From Ehretia macrophylla (lineage: Eukaryota > Streptophyta > Magnoliopsida > Boraginales > Ehretiaceae): DNA of 64,000 nt. Made by a program: the position numbers and the translations under genes. Shown here in pieces: positions 35,311 to 47,824 of this stretch (its first letter is position 1; every line of letters starts with the position of its first letter). Where the stretch lies: positions 63,623,850 to 63,687,849 of the forward strand of contig CM075770.1 in NCBI GenBank assembly GCA_037974665.1, given 5' to 3'. Below the pieces are notes generated by a model that saw only the letters and a program-made list of their open reading frames with translations, made no database searches and was not told the DNA's origin.

Positions 35311-38300
35311 TGTCACGCCCCAACCCGACCTATAGAGGTTAGACTAGGGTGTGATCTAAACATTCAAGTCTTTTCACGTACTTAATCGTTCATGAAGGTT
35401 TAATACTTAACTTTTAGCCTAAACTCCAAAAATTCTCTGAAAAACTGGCAGCATAACAGCTGTAATTAGGCTCTTTAGTTTGACCTAATTCTCTAAACGC
35501 CTCAACATTTCCAATCTCAATTTCATTTCCAACTAAGATTACTATTTTTCACCCACCGAAATGCCTACCAGTTATCTCGAAGTCTCCTTTGACTAATAAC
35601 CTAGCATGATACTAAGTTTCGTTTGTTTGTCAATCCTTGTTACAAAAGTACCTGTTGATCTTAGCTAACCAATGCGTACCTGCTTAAGATTGGATAGATT
35701 CATTTTACTTAATCTTTTACCTGATACTTCATAAGCCTGTGATAGATACTAACCCGTAGTGATAGCAAAACGACTGTAAGAGTGTCTATCTAGTTATGAT
35801 CAGTACAAGCCAAAATTAGACCCCAAATTACAACGGGGGTCATTTACAATACATCAACAAGCAACATAAGAAATAGTCTTCAAGCAACATATCGTTCACA
35901 AAATGGTCATAGTCAAGTAAGACACGTAGGGCAAGCAATCATTCCAAGGAATCATCAAAAGGCACATTCTTCTCGGGTACCTGTTCTTGGTCTTCTTGAC
36001 CTGAGATGATAAAAGAGGGTGAGTCCTTATGAACTCAGTGAGGGGGAACGAGAAATAAGTTTTGAAACTCTTTTTCCGGTTCAACTTATGAAAACTCTTT
36101 TTGCAAGCATGACATATATCACAAGTAAGTACATAATGTAATATAAGAGTAAAAGAAGGCAACTACCCGTCTTTCCTCCCCTAGGTCCTCTAGGAACCAA
36201 GCGAGAGTACTTATACATATAGTGAAAAGGATACGGTGAGCTTTTGCTCTCAGTTTACTTCCAGTATCAGTTGTTGCGGCCGACTTCAAATCATCCACTT
36301 ATCACGCCAATGGGTGTACTTCGGATGTACCCCGAAATCCTACGACCCAACTCTCCGAGGAAGTCTAGTCCCCAAGCGAGAGAGGGAATTGGATAATGGT
36401 AGTCACGGTTGCACTGGAATGCCCGATGCCGCCCGGTGTGCGTGAAACGCTACCACGCCAGAATGAAAGGTTGCAACCTTGTATGCAATGCACATTTATG
36501 ACATTTAATATAACACATTGGGAGGACAACAAAGTAGGTTTCCTCTGAGCAGTCATAAGATTGCACATTGACAAATAAACACGCAAGGCATGCTATGATA
36601 GGTAATTTCACTTGTAAAACGCATGGAGTTATATGAATATTAAACGGACAGCCATGTAACACATGTGAATCAAGTCATATAACTCATTTCGGGGTTCACA
36701 CTATCAAATAATAAGACTATACAACATGCAACGACATCCACGTGGGACCAGGTGCAAGAAAGGTCTACTTGTCAACATGTAATCATTGGAAACACATTTA
36801 GGGCTATAAGGGCAACTACGGGCAGCCTACTAATCACATAATTAAACACGATATCCATAGGATCAACTCTTAGCAAGTTTTTCCTAGTCACTAGGGTTTC
36901 AATTCATACTCACCCGTGCGATTAAGCCCCAAGTTGTCACGTAATTAAGCTCAAGCCATGCATCGATTAATTAAAACACCCTCAAGCATTCAAAATAGTC
37001 CACACAACATCCAAGTGCCACAATCCCAAGCATTTAATACAACAAGAGAAGTTACCATAATTTTCAAGGCATATCACTAGATGAGAAGCACACTGCAATG
37101 GACTGTTTTCTCACAATCATTGAGACAAGCAAACGATCTCCAATTCCAGTGAACAAAATGTCAAATTAAATCTTAAGGAGTGATCTAAATTCAGAAACAA
37201 ACCTCGTATCATTTGGAGTTCAGGTTCAAGAGTTATTGTCAAAACCGTGAGACTACGCAAAACTGTCCAAATTTGTACACATTTCAATACTTGTCGTTTT
37301 TGAGGACCTTAGGGTCAGATTTAGCCTTAGTATATTACTGACAAAAATGTCCAGAACTGAAAAATCTAGCAGCATACCAAATTTGATGCATTTGAGATGT
37401 CATTTATTAAGTCAAAACCCGTTCGTTCTACAAGGATAGTGAATCTGCCAAAACCTGCTTCATTTTTCCAAATTTTCCAGATTTGGACACCTTTGGATGT
37501 TTTGCCATTTTTGGGACCTTAGAGTCAAAATTAGCTTTGGTATATTTCTACGAAAAATTCTCAGAACTGGCAAAAATAGTGACCCACCAATTTTCATGAA
37601 TTTTTAACATCATTTACCTGGTCAAATTCACTTCGCTCCAACAGAACAGAAAGCTGCCAAATACTTGATTTCACCTATCTTCACATTCTAGCCAAATATC
37701 TTGCCATGCATGTTCACAAAAGCTCATGTACACACATACATCACAAGTACAGAGGTAAAAATAGACATTTAAGGGCATACATGTGGTTTTTGAAAGCTTT
37801 TCAAATAAGTTTTAGCCCTCACCTTAGCAAGACAACAATGAAGATGCACAAAACTCTTGATGATGCACAAGGTCGTCCTTTTTCCTTGCTTAGCCGAGAG
37901 ACAACTTGAGATTCTCTAATTCCTAGCTAAGTTACCATGTTCTTAGTAGGTGCATGTGGTTAGAACAAAAAGAAAATGAAATATGAGCTATCAAACATAC
38001 CTAAGCCGAGACGAAGGTTCTATGAGCTAGCATGTGTGTCTTTTTGCATTCTAGCTTGCTTGGTCGAGCTTCCTAGTATCTTGCATGTCTTGATGAACCT
38101 TAGGATGATGAACTCAAGCTATGGAGAGTAGAATTGCAGCCAAGGCTGAGAGAGAGAGAGAAGAAATGAGAGAAGGAATGAGAGAAAGAGAGAATGTGAG
38201 AAAGAATGAAAAGCTTGAGGAATTTTGATGCATGTGTCGGCCTAGGGCCTTGAAATTTAATATTTTGTGTCTTCAAGAGCATGTTTGAATCATCCTAGCA

Positions 38301-38892
38301 TGAGCATTTGATTGTGTCGAGATTGGGGTGCACTGGGTAGGGTTTTGAGTCATTTTTTTATGCTTTGTGTCATAAGCTTGTCATAGAATGTATAGGTATA
38401 AATTTTGAAATTGCAATGCTTGTTTAAATGCTCCATGTGGTCGGCCAAGCTTGTGCAAGATTCTGAATTTTTGTCTTGGTTGAGCAATATAATATTGTGT
38501 GTTTGGGATGTGCAAAAGAATAAGGAATAAAGAATAAGAATGCTTAGCTTTTGGTGCAATTTCGCCTTCTAGTGAGTTGAATTAGCATTTTAATATTAGT
38601 TAGTGGAGTTTGTAGGATTAATTAATAATCTAGTGCTCCGTGTAAGATGCTTTCTTGATTAGAATGCGGGCACGCTTTTCTAGGTTTAGGGCACGCACTA
38701 CGAGGTAAGGCACGATCTACAAGACGAATGCACATTTCCCAAGCAAATGCACACAACCCTAAATGAATGCACATAATTCAATGTAAGGCACACAAAATGA
38801 AACACGACTCTTAAACCTAGGTCAAGGCACGCAATTCTAGGTTCGGGCACACGAAACGACATATCGTACGCAAATCGAGTTCGGGCCTCACA
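35311..38892 (-). repeat. Left (3') LTR of element E, 3,582 bp
   Basis: From TGTCACGCCCC to GGGCCTCACA. Pairs with 41854-45434. The hairpin module is at 36312-36333, the GA-rich tract at 38145-38215 and CACG-core repeats at 38640-38885. Bases 37807-38496 are identical to 44349-45038 at a constant offset of 6,542. Confidence 0.95.
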
Positions 38893-38909
38893 TCCTCCCG
38901 TCCTTAAAA
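38893..38909 (-). other. Polypurine tract of element E, interrupted
   Basis: The minus strand reads AAGGACGGGAGGA where A and F have AAGGAGGGGAGGA: a C interrupts the purine run, which could weaken plus-strand priming. Confidence 0.8.
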
Positions 38910-38932
38910 GAATTTCGTCCCGAAATTCAATA

Positions 38933-39652
38933 TTACCTTTGAAATAATGCTGGATACTGTTGCTCCATTTGGTCTCGCCTTTCCCACATTACTTCTTCAA
39001 CTCCATGGTGATCCCACAACACTTTCACCATCAGTATAGATTTGTTGCGCAACTCCCGATCTTGCTGGTCTAAGATCCGAATGGGCTTCTCTTCATAAGA
39101 CATGTTCTCCCGAAGCTGCAACGGTTCTGGCTCCAAGATATGTGATGGATCAGGATGATACTTCCGTAGCATTGAAACATGAAAGACGTCATGGATATTG
39201 GAAAGGTTTTGGGGTAGTTCCAAGCGATACGCCAATTTGCCAACCTTCTCAATTATCTCAAATGGTCCTACAAACCTCGGGCTCAACTTTCCACCCTTGC
39301 CGTGTTTAATCAGTCCCCTCCGAGGTGATATCTTCAAGAAAACTTTGTTGCCGACCTCAAACTCTAGACTCTGTCTTCGTCAGTCTGCATAACTTTTCTG
39401 CCTGCTTTGGGCGGTAAGCATCCATTTCCGGATGAGGTGGATATTATCAACAGTCTTCATAAGTTCAGGTAGAAGTGTCGGGTCAAACGCCTTTGTCTCA
39501 CCTACTTCATCCCAGTAAATTGGGGATCGACACTTACGTCCATACAATGCCTCAAATGGGGCCATCCCGATAGTGGCCTGATAACTATTATTATAAGCGA
39601 ACTCCACTAGAGACAGATATTTCTCCAACCTTTTCCGAAGTCTAACACACAC
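38933..39652 (-). pseudogene. Element E integrase C-terminal half and chromodomain
   Basis: Covers the end of the integrase core ([20 protein letters not shown]), the region [10 protein letters not shown] and the chromodomain [19 protein letters not shown]. It lies in a different frame from the upstream integrase piece because one C is lost near 39628 relative to F. Another stop separates 39380 from 39337. An extra T near 38940 creates the early stop after LFQR. Confidence 0.87.
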
Positions 39653-39765
39653 GCCCTCAATATATCCTCCAGAATCTGAATACTTCTCTCAGATTGTCCA
39701 TCAGTCTGAGGGTGATAAGCCGTGCTGAAACTCAACTTCGTTCCCAAAGATTCTTGCAATCTCTT

Positions 39766-40388
39766 CTAAAATCGGGAAGTAAAACGAGGATCCCTATCTG
39801 ATACAATACTCACAGGCATCTCGTGCAACCTTACAATATCAGCCACATACATATCTCCCAATTTCTCAGGACTCTTCTTCTTGTTCATCGGTAAGAAGCG
39901 CGCTGACTTAGTCAATCTATCCACTATAACCCAAACAGTGTCATGACCCTTTCGTGACCTAGGCAGGTCTATGACAAAGTCCATAGTTATGTGTTCCCAT
40001 TTCCATTGAGGAATTTCCAATGGCTGAAGTAAACCTACTGGTCGTTGATGTTCTGCTTTGACTCTCTGGCAAGTCAAACACCGTGCCACAAACTCCACGA
40101 TCTCTCTCTTCATGTTATTCCACCAATAGTGTTGCTTCAAATCCTGGTACATCTTTCTTCCGCCGGGGTGAATAGTGTATCTAGAGTTATGGGCTTCTTC
40201 AAGAATCTTCTTTTTCAGCTCTAGCTCATTAGGAACACAAATCCGATTGCTAAACCTCGAAATACCATCATCATGGAACTTGAAATCTGTGTTACTTTCT
40301 TTAATCTTCTGAAACTGTTGGTCTTTCTATTGAGCCTCTCGTAATTTAGACAACAAGGTCGATTGAACTTGTGTAGTGGCAAAAAGTA
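39766..40388 (-). pseudogene. Element E integrase N-terminal half after the deletion junction
   Basis: Starts in the linker between RNase H and integrase (matching F from about 60689 downward). It includes the HHCC zinc finger with intact CLTC, then ITMDFVIDLP and SDRDPRF with the first two catalytic Asp. A TAG at 40327-40329 replaces CAG in F, and a TAG at 39766-39768 replaces Trp. Position 40388 is the deletion junction. Confidence 0.85.
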
Positions 40389-41085
40389 ACCCTAACAGGT
40401 TGATTCAGTATCAAGAATGTACCTTCAACAACAGCGGTCTCCTCAGGAAGCTCATCGCACTCAATAGCATAAGCTCGGCCTAAACTCTAGGAACTAGAGT
40501 CTTGCCTTTACCAGCTGGTTTAACTTGATTTTGTCCTGCTTGCCATTTAGGGCAATCTTTGATCTGATGCTGATCATTGCCACACCGCACACATAGTCCT
40601 GACTTCTTCCAGCACTGGGCCTCGGTATTCCCCTTCTTGTCATAGTAAGAACAGTTGATAGACTGAGTAGCAGGTGAACTGCCTGTGGATCCACGGGTGG
40701 AAGAGGCTTACGGTGCTTTAGTCGAGCCACGGTTATTAACTGGTCTGTTCTGGTTCTTGGCCTGACTACGACTCCAGCTCTGGAATTTCCTCTGTTGACC
40801 TGAAGGCTGGTATGGTTTCTTGTTCGGCTAATTTGAACCGGCTCTCTCTAGTTTTCTCTTCTCAACTTGGGAAGCAGCAGCAAAGAGAGCAGAATAGGTA
40901 TCGAAGTCATGCGAAGCCAATTGGTTCTAAATTTCTAGCCTCAACCCAATCGTAAATTTCCAATTCTTCGCCTCAGGGGTACTGACCATGTATTGAGCAT
41001 AGCGGGACAGTCGGTCAAAATGAGCCTCATATTGGGCCACCGTCATGTTACCCTGGTTCAAGTGTATGAATTCCTCAATCCGCCT
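40389..41085 (-). pseudogene. Element E gag C-terminus, zinc knuckles and start of protease region
   Basis: A decayed continuation of gag. Stops at 40927-40929 and 40828-40830 (CAG in F) and 40708-40710. The first zinc knuckle has lost its second Cys (to Tyr) and its His (to Asn), so it could not bind zinc; the second knuckle looks intact. The frame reaches the start of the protease region before jumping into integrase. Confidence 0.78.
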
Positions 41086-41574
41086 CTACTTGGAAACTGT
41101 AGGTACGTATTTCTCCTTGAATGACTTAACGAAATTACCCCACAAGCGAGGTGTATGATCAGTTTCCCAAAGTGCCTCCACAGTGTGCCACCAATGCTCA
41201 GCATCCCCGTGCAACAGAAACACAACGAACTCTACCTTTTCTTCATCAGTATAGTCAAGTGGCCTGAAAATCCTTTCAATCTTAGACAGCCAAGCTTCTA
41301 CCTTTTCATTATCAGCTTCCCCGTGGAATTTGGAAGGGCGAAAGTCAAGGAACTCCCGCAATCTGCTATTTCTCCCATGGTTACCCTCATTCTTGTTGTT
41401 GTTGTTGTTGTTGTTTGCTTCACGTGCATCTTGACGTTCTATCACTCGCAACACGCGATCCATGGCATTCGCCATCAAGTTAAACATAGCCATGTCGGGA
41501 TTAGTTTGATAAGCATCTCCGGTCTCTTGGGGCTCACCGCTCCTATTAGTAATACGGGTACTAGGGCCAGCCAT
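41086..41574 (-). pseudogene. Element E gag (capsid region)
   Basis: 162 codons from ATG at 41574, with an Asn-rich run from a short AAC/AAT repeat near residue 55. The core has VEAWLSKIERIF, FLLHGDAEHWWHT and GNFVKSFKEKY. It ends at TAG 41086-41088, where F has CAG. F's gag is closely similar throughout. Confidence 0.9.
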
Positions 41575-41829
41575 CTATAGACACAGATTACAATGCACAA
41601 TTTATTGGAATACGACAAACAAAAATTTAACGTATAAGGTATGAAACACATAATTTTTATATAGGCACACAATTCTTGAAACAGTTAAGACATGTTAATC
41701 ATATAAGCACATAGAACATAGAAGGCACAATTAATATAATCACACATTATCACACATAAACAAGTCATCCTAATAACCTTAGGGCTTCTACCCACGGTCC
41801 GAGAGTTAAACCCGGCTTAAGCAATCTAA

Positions 41830-41841
41830 GCTCTGATACCA
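41830..41841 (-). other. Primer-binding site of element E (initiator Met tRNA)
   Basis: The minus strand reads TGGTATCAGAGC, 12 nt from the 5' LTR. Confidence 0.92.
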
Positions 41842-41853
41842 TTAAATATAGGG

Positions 41854-44800
41854 TGTCACGTCCTAACCTGACCTATAGAGGTTAGACTAGGGTGTGATCT
41901 AAACTTTCAAGTCATTTCACGTACTTAATCGTTCATGAAAGTTTAATACTTAACGTTTAGCCTAAACTCCACAAATTCTCTGGAAAACTGGCAGCATAAC
42001 GGCTGTAATTGGGCTCTTTAGTTTGACCTAATTCTCTAAACGCCTCAAAATTTCCAATCTCACTTTCATTTCCAACTAAGATTACTATTTATCACCCATC
42101 AAAACGCCTACCAGTTATCTCGAAGTCTCGTTTGACAAATAACCTAGCATGATACTATGTTTCGTTTGTTTGTCATTCCTTGTTACAAAAGTACCTGTTG
42201 ATCTTATCTAACCAATGCGTACCTGATTAAGATTGGATAGATTCATTTTACTTAATCCTTTACCTGATACTTCATAAGCCTGTGATAGATACTAACCAGT
42301 AGTGATAGCAAAACGACCGTAAGAGTGTCTATCTAGTTATTATTAGAACAAACCAAAATTAGACCCCAAATTACAACGGGGGTCAATTATAATACATCAA
42401 CAAGCAACATAAGAAATAGTCTTCAAGCAACATATCGTTCACAAAATGGCCATAGTCAAGTAAGGCACGTAGGGCAAGCAATCATTCCAAGGAATCATCA
42501 AAAGGCACGTTGTCCTTGGGTACCTGTTCCTGGTCTTCTTCACTTGAGATGATAAAAGAGGGTGAGTCCTTATGAACTCAGCGAGGGGGAACGAGAAATA
42601 AGTTTTGAAACTCTTTTTCCAGTTCAACTTATGAAAACACTTTTTGCAAGCATGACATATATCACAAGTAAGTACATAATGTAATATAAGAGTAAAAGAA
42701 CGTAATTACCCGTCTTTCCTCCCCGAGGTCCTCTAGGAACCAAGTGAGAGTACTTATACACATAGTGAAAAGGATACGGTTAACTTTTGCTCTCAGTTTA
42801 CATCCAGTATCAGTTGTTGCGGCCAACTTCAAATAATCCACTTATCACGCCAATGGGTGTACTCCGGATGTACCCCAAAATCCTACAACCCAACTCTCTA
42901 AGGAAGTCTAACCCCCAAGCGAGAGACGAAATTGGACAATGGTAGTCACGGTTGCACCGGCAAGCCCGATGCCGCCCAGTGTGTGTGAAACACTACCACG
43001 CCAGAATGAAAGGTTGCAACCTTGTATGCAATGCACATTTATGACATTTAATATACCACATTGGGAGGACAACAAAGTAGGTTGCCTCCGAGCAGTCATA
43101 AGATTGCACATTGACAAGTAAACACGCAAGGCATGCTATGACAAGTAATTTCACTTGTAAAACGCATGAAGTTATATGAATATTAAACGGACAGCCATGT
43201 AACACATGTGAATCAAGTCATATAACTCATTTTGGGGTTCACGCAATCAAATAATATGACTATACAACATGCAACGACATCTACGTGGGACCGGGTACAA
43301 GAAAGGTCTACTTGTCAACATGTAATCATCGGAATCAAATTTAGGGCTATAAGGCAAACTACGGGCAGCCTACTAATCACATAATTAAACACGATATCCA
43401 TAGGATCAACTCTTAGCGAGTTTTTCCTAGTCACTAGGGTTTCAATTCATGCTCACCCGTGCGATAAGCCCCAAGTTGTCACGTAATTAAGCTCAAGCCA
43501 TGCATCGATTAATTAAAACACCCTCAAGCATTCAAAACATTCCACACAACATCCAATTGCCACAATCCCAAGCATTTAATACAACAAGAGAAGTTACCAT
43601 AATTTTCAAGGCATATCACTAGATGGGAACCTCACTGCAATGGACTGTTTTCTCACAATCATTGAGACAAGCAAACGATCTCCAAATCCATTGAAAAAAA
43701 TGTCAAATTAAAGCTTAAGGAGTGAACTAAATTCAGAAACAAACCTCGCATCATTTGGAGTTCAGGTTCAAGAGTTATAGTCAAAACCGTGAGACTATGC
43801 AAAACTGTCCAGATTTGAACACATTTCAATACTTGTCGTTTTTGAGGACCTTAGGGTCAGATTTAGCCTTAGTCTATTTCGGACAAAAATGTCCCGAACT
43901 GAAAAATATAGTAGCATGCAAAATTTAATGCATTTTGGATAGCATTTACTAAGTCAAAACTGGTTCGTTCTACAAGGATAGTGAATCTGCCAAAACCTGC
44001 TTCATTTTCCCAGATTTTTCAGATTTGGACACCTTTCGATGTTTTGCCATTTTGGGGACTGTAGATTCAAAATTTGCTTTGGGATATTTCTACGAAACAT
44101 TCTCAGAACTGGAAAAAATAGTCACCTACCAATTTTCACGCATTTTCAACATCATTTACCTGGTCAAATTCACTTCGCTCCAACAGAACAGAAAGCTGCC
44201 AAATACGCGATTTCACCTATCTTCACATTCTAGCCAAATATCTTGCCATGCATGTTCACAAAAGCTCATGTACACACATATATCACAAGTACAGAGGTAA
44301 AAATAGACATTTAAGGGCATGCATGTGGTTTTTGAAAGGTTTTCAAAGAAGTTTTAGCCCTCACCTTAGCAAGACAACAATGAAGATGCACAAAACTCTT
44401 GATGATGCACAAGGTCGTCCTTTTTCCTTGCTTAGCCGAGAGACAACTTGAGATTCTCTAATTCCTAGCTAAGTTACCATGTTCTTAGTAGGTGCATGTG
44501 GTTAGAACAAAAAGAAAATGAAATATGAGCTATCAAACATACCTAAGCCGAGACGAAGGTTCTATGAGCTAGCATGTGTGTCTTTTTGCATTCTAGCTTG
44601 CTTGGTCGAGCTTCCTAGTATCTTGCATGTCTTGATGAACCTTAGGATGATGAACTCAAGCTATGGAGAGTAGAATTGCAGCCAAGGCTGAGAGAGAGAG
44701 AGAAGAAATGAGAGAAGGAATGAGAGAAAGAGAGAATGTGAGAAAGAATGAAAAGCTTGAGGAATTTTGATGCATGTGTCGGCCTAGGGCCTTGAAATTT

Positions 44801-45434
44801 AATATTTTGTGTCTTCAAGAGCATGTTTGAATCATCCTAGCATGAGCATTTGATTGTGTCGAGATTGGGGTGCACTGGGTAGGGTTTTGAGTCATTTTTT
44901 TATGCTTTGTGTCATAAGCTTGTCATAGAATGTATAGGTATAAATTTTGAAATTGCAATGCTTGTTTAAATGCTCCATGTGGTCGGCCAAGCTTGTGCAA
45001 GATTCTGAATTTTTGTCTTGGTTGAGCAATATAATATTATGTGTTTGGGATATGCAAAAGAATAAGGAATAAAGAATAAGAATGCTTAGCTTTTGGAGCA
45101 ATTTCGTCTTCTAGTGAGTTGAATTAGCATTTTAATATTAGTTAGTGGAGTTTATAGGATTAATTAATAACCTAGTGCTTCGTGTAAGATACTTTCTTGA
45201 TTAGCGTGCGGGCACGCTTTTCTAGGTTTAGGGCACGCACTTCGAGGTAAGGCACGATCTACGAGACGAATGTACGTTTCTCAAGTAAATGCACGCAACC
45301 TTAAATGAATGCACGTAATTCAATGCAAGGCACACAAAATGAAACACGACTCTTAAACCTAGGCTAAGGCACGCAAATCTAGGTTAGGGCACATGAAACG
45401 ATGTATCGCACGCAAATCGAGGTTGGGCCTCATA
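41854..45434 (-). repeat. Right (5') LTR of element E, 3,581 bp
   Basis: Starts TGTCACGTCC; ends CCTCATA (terminal CACA mutated to CATA). The hairpin module is at 42855-42876. It has diverged from the left LTR by several percent outside the identical tract. Confidence 0.94.
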
Positions 45435-45853
45435 TGGGACCTGGTCTCCGTCACTCCAGTGCCTATAACTTTTGATCTGTAAGGAGTTACGCGGTGTACA
45501 GCATACCGTTGGAAAGCACTCTGAGAGCTTTACGAGGAAGGCCGCAAGCTTGCCCGGCTGCGCTTGTTTTCGAAGCCCAAAATTGAACATTTTCATCAGT
45601 TTTGGGATACTTTTCTTCTTTTGCGCTGTTTTTTCGTCCCATATCGTATGTTGTGAGCCGCGAAAAGGTTGACAACCTAACTTGTGGGACATTATAGAGC
45701 CCTACAACATGTCGATATCTCATCTTGCGAGGAAGCTGCGTTGTTGAAGAGGATGGGCTATCATTAAGCCCATTGGGCCTTTTGAATGGGCCATCTCTCT
45801 GGGCTGGGACTGTGAACCGTCAACACATAAGGGATTTATACCCTCAACATGAT

Positions 45854-45972
45854 GGGTGCGATCATACCAACACTAATGCACCGAATCCTATCAGAACTCC
45901 GAAGTTAAGCGTGCTTGGGCGAGAGTAGTACTAGGATGGTTGACCTCTAGGGAAGTCCTCATGTTGCACCCC
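45854..45972 (+). rRNA. 5S rRNA gene, array copy 16
   Basis: Full-length 119 nt; eight differences, with G87T, C93T, C95T and T96A clustered in box C. Confidence 0.92.
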
Positions 45973-46367
45973 TTTTTTCAAAATTTTTTGCCTCGGTTAG
46001 GCTTGCCAAGATGCTTTATCCATCACATTTTTATTACCGAATCCCACGGCACCTTGGGCATGACAACTTCGCTTCACGTATTTTCGGAGCCCAAAATTAA
46101 AAAAAATTATTAGTTTCGGGCCACATTTCTACTTTTGCGCTGTTTTTCCATCCCGAATCTTACATCATGAGCCGCGAAAAGGATGACAGCTTAACTCGCG
46201 GGACATTATAGGGCCCTGCAATGTGTCGATATCACGTCTTGCGAGGATGCTGCGTTGTTGTAGCTGATGGGTTCTCGTTAAGCCTATTGGGCCTTTTGAA
46301 TGGGACATCTCTCTGGGCTATGACTGTGAACCGTCAACACATAAGGGATTTGTGCCCTCAACATGAC

Positions 46368-46486
46368 AGGTGCGATCATACCAGCACTAATGCATCGGAT
46401 CCCATCAGAATTTTGAAGTTAAGCGTGCTTGGGCGAGAGTAGTACTAAAATGGGTGACACCTTGGGAAGTCCTCGTGTTGCACCCC
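46368..46486 (+). rRNA. 5S rRNA gene, array copy 17
   Basis: Full-length 119 nt; nine differences: C44T, C46T, C47T just upstream of box A, and G81A, G82A at the start of box C. Confidence 0.92.
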
Positions 46487-47046
46487 CATTTTCAATTTTT
46501 TTTGCCCCGGCTAAGCTTGCCAAGATGTTTTATCCATCCCATTTCTATTATCGAATCCCACGGCACCTTGGGCAAGATAACTTTGCTTCACGTAAAGGCT
46601 GGGCCAGCAAACTGAGGCCGTGGGGCATATGACCAGGTCTCCGTCGCTCCGGTGCCCATAACTTTTGATCCGTAAGAAGTTACGCGGCGCACAGCATACC
46701 GTTGGAAATCTCTCCTAGAGCTCTAGGATGAAGGCAACAAGCATGCTTGGCTGCAATTGTTTTCGGAGCCCAAAATTGAATGTTTTCTTCAGTTTCAAGC
46801 GATTTTTCTACTTTTGTGCTATTTTTCCATCCAAGATCGTACGTCATGAGACGCGAAAAGGACGACAACCTAACTCGCGGGACATTAAAGGGCCCTAAAA
46901 CTCGTCGATATCACGTCTTGCGAGTATGCTGCATTGTTGTAGCTAATGGGTTGTCGTTAAGCCCATTGGGCCTTTTGAATGGGCCATCTCTCTGGGTTAG
47001 GGCTGTGAACCGTCAACACATAAGGGATTTGTGCCCTCAACATGAT

Positions 47047-47164
47047 GGTGCGATCATACCATCACTAATGCACTGAATCCCATCAGAACTCTGAAGTTAA
47101 GCGTGCTTGGGCAAGAGTAGTACTAGGATAGGTGACCCCCTACGAAGTCCTAGTGTTGCACCCC
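47047..47164 (+). rRNA. 5S rRNA gene, array copy 18
   Basis: 118 nt: one of the three leading G is missing, with about nine substitutions (for example G85A, G97A, G98C). Confidence 0.9.
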
Positions 47165-47720
47165 CCTTTTCAATTTTTTTTGCCTCGGTTAGACTTGCCA
47201 AGATGCATTATCCATCACATTTCTGTTACCGAATCCCAAGGCACATTTGACAATGCAACTTCGCTTCACATAGAGGCTGGGCCCAAAAACCGAGGGCGCG
47301 GGGCTTGTGACCAGGTCTCCGTCGCTTCGGTGCCCATAACTTTTGATCCGTAAGGAGTTACGCGGCGCACAACATACCGTTGGAAAGCTCTCCAAGAGCT
47401 CTACGACGGGGGCAGTAAGCCTGCTCTATTGCGCCTATTTTTGTACCCAAAATGAAATGTTTTCATTAGTTTCGGGCCACTTTTCTTATTTTGCGTTGTT
47501 TGACCGTCCCAGATCGTACGTCGTGAGCCGCGAAAAGGACGACAACCTAACTGGTGAGACATTATAGGGGCCTACAACGCGTCGATATCTCGTCTTGCGA
47601 GGATGCTGCGTTGTTGTAGTGGATGAGTTGTCTTAAGCCCATTGGGCCTTTTGAATGGGCCATCTCATTTGGCTGGGACTGTGAACTGTCAGCAGATAAT
47701 GGATTTGTGCCCTCAACATG

Positions 47721-47824
47721 AGCACTAATGCACCAGATCCCATTAGAACTCCGAAGTTAAGCGTGCTTGGGCGAGAGTAGTACTAGGATGGGTGACCCCC
47801 TGGGAAGTCCTTGTATGGCACTCC
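47721..47824 (+). rRNA. 5S rRNA gene, array copy 19, 5'-truncated
   Basis: Nucleotides 1-15 and the two bases before them are deleted, so helix I cannot form. The remaining 104 nt have six differences and intact boxes A and C. A pseudogene. Confidence 0.92.

Larger units (their letters stand above)
35311..45434 (-). mobile_element. Element E: Ty3/gypsy chromovirus with internal pol deletion, about 10.1 kb
   Basis: Complete on the minus strand with LTRs of 3,582 and 3,581 bp, a PBS, a PPT (broken by one C) and a perfect TGGGA duplication. The interior is only 2,961 bp: gag, then a direct jump into the RNase H-integrase linker, integrase and chromodomain. Against element F, about 1.87 kb covering most of protease, all of RT and most of RNase H is missing, with the junction near 40388. 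Gag is 90% or more alike between E and F over most of its length, so E is an F-type derivative. The remaining coding is broken by stops (mostly TAG) and at least two frameshifts. A 690-bp tract is identical between its LTRs although the flanking LTR sequence has diverged. Confidence 0.95.

Noticed and set aside
38130-38215. A GA-rich microsatellite as an independent feature.
   Set aside because: It is present at the same place in every F-type LTR and so is part of the LTR; described as a CT-rich tract in the sense strand.
41390-41420. A trinucleotide repeat expansion (GTT) in element E gag.
   Set aside because: Only about seven or eight units encoding an Asn run; F has a shorter impure version. 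Ordinary slippage in a decayed gag.
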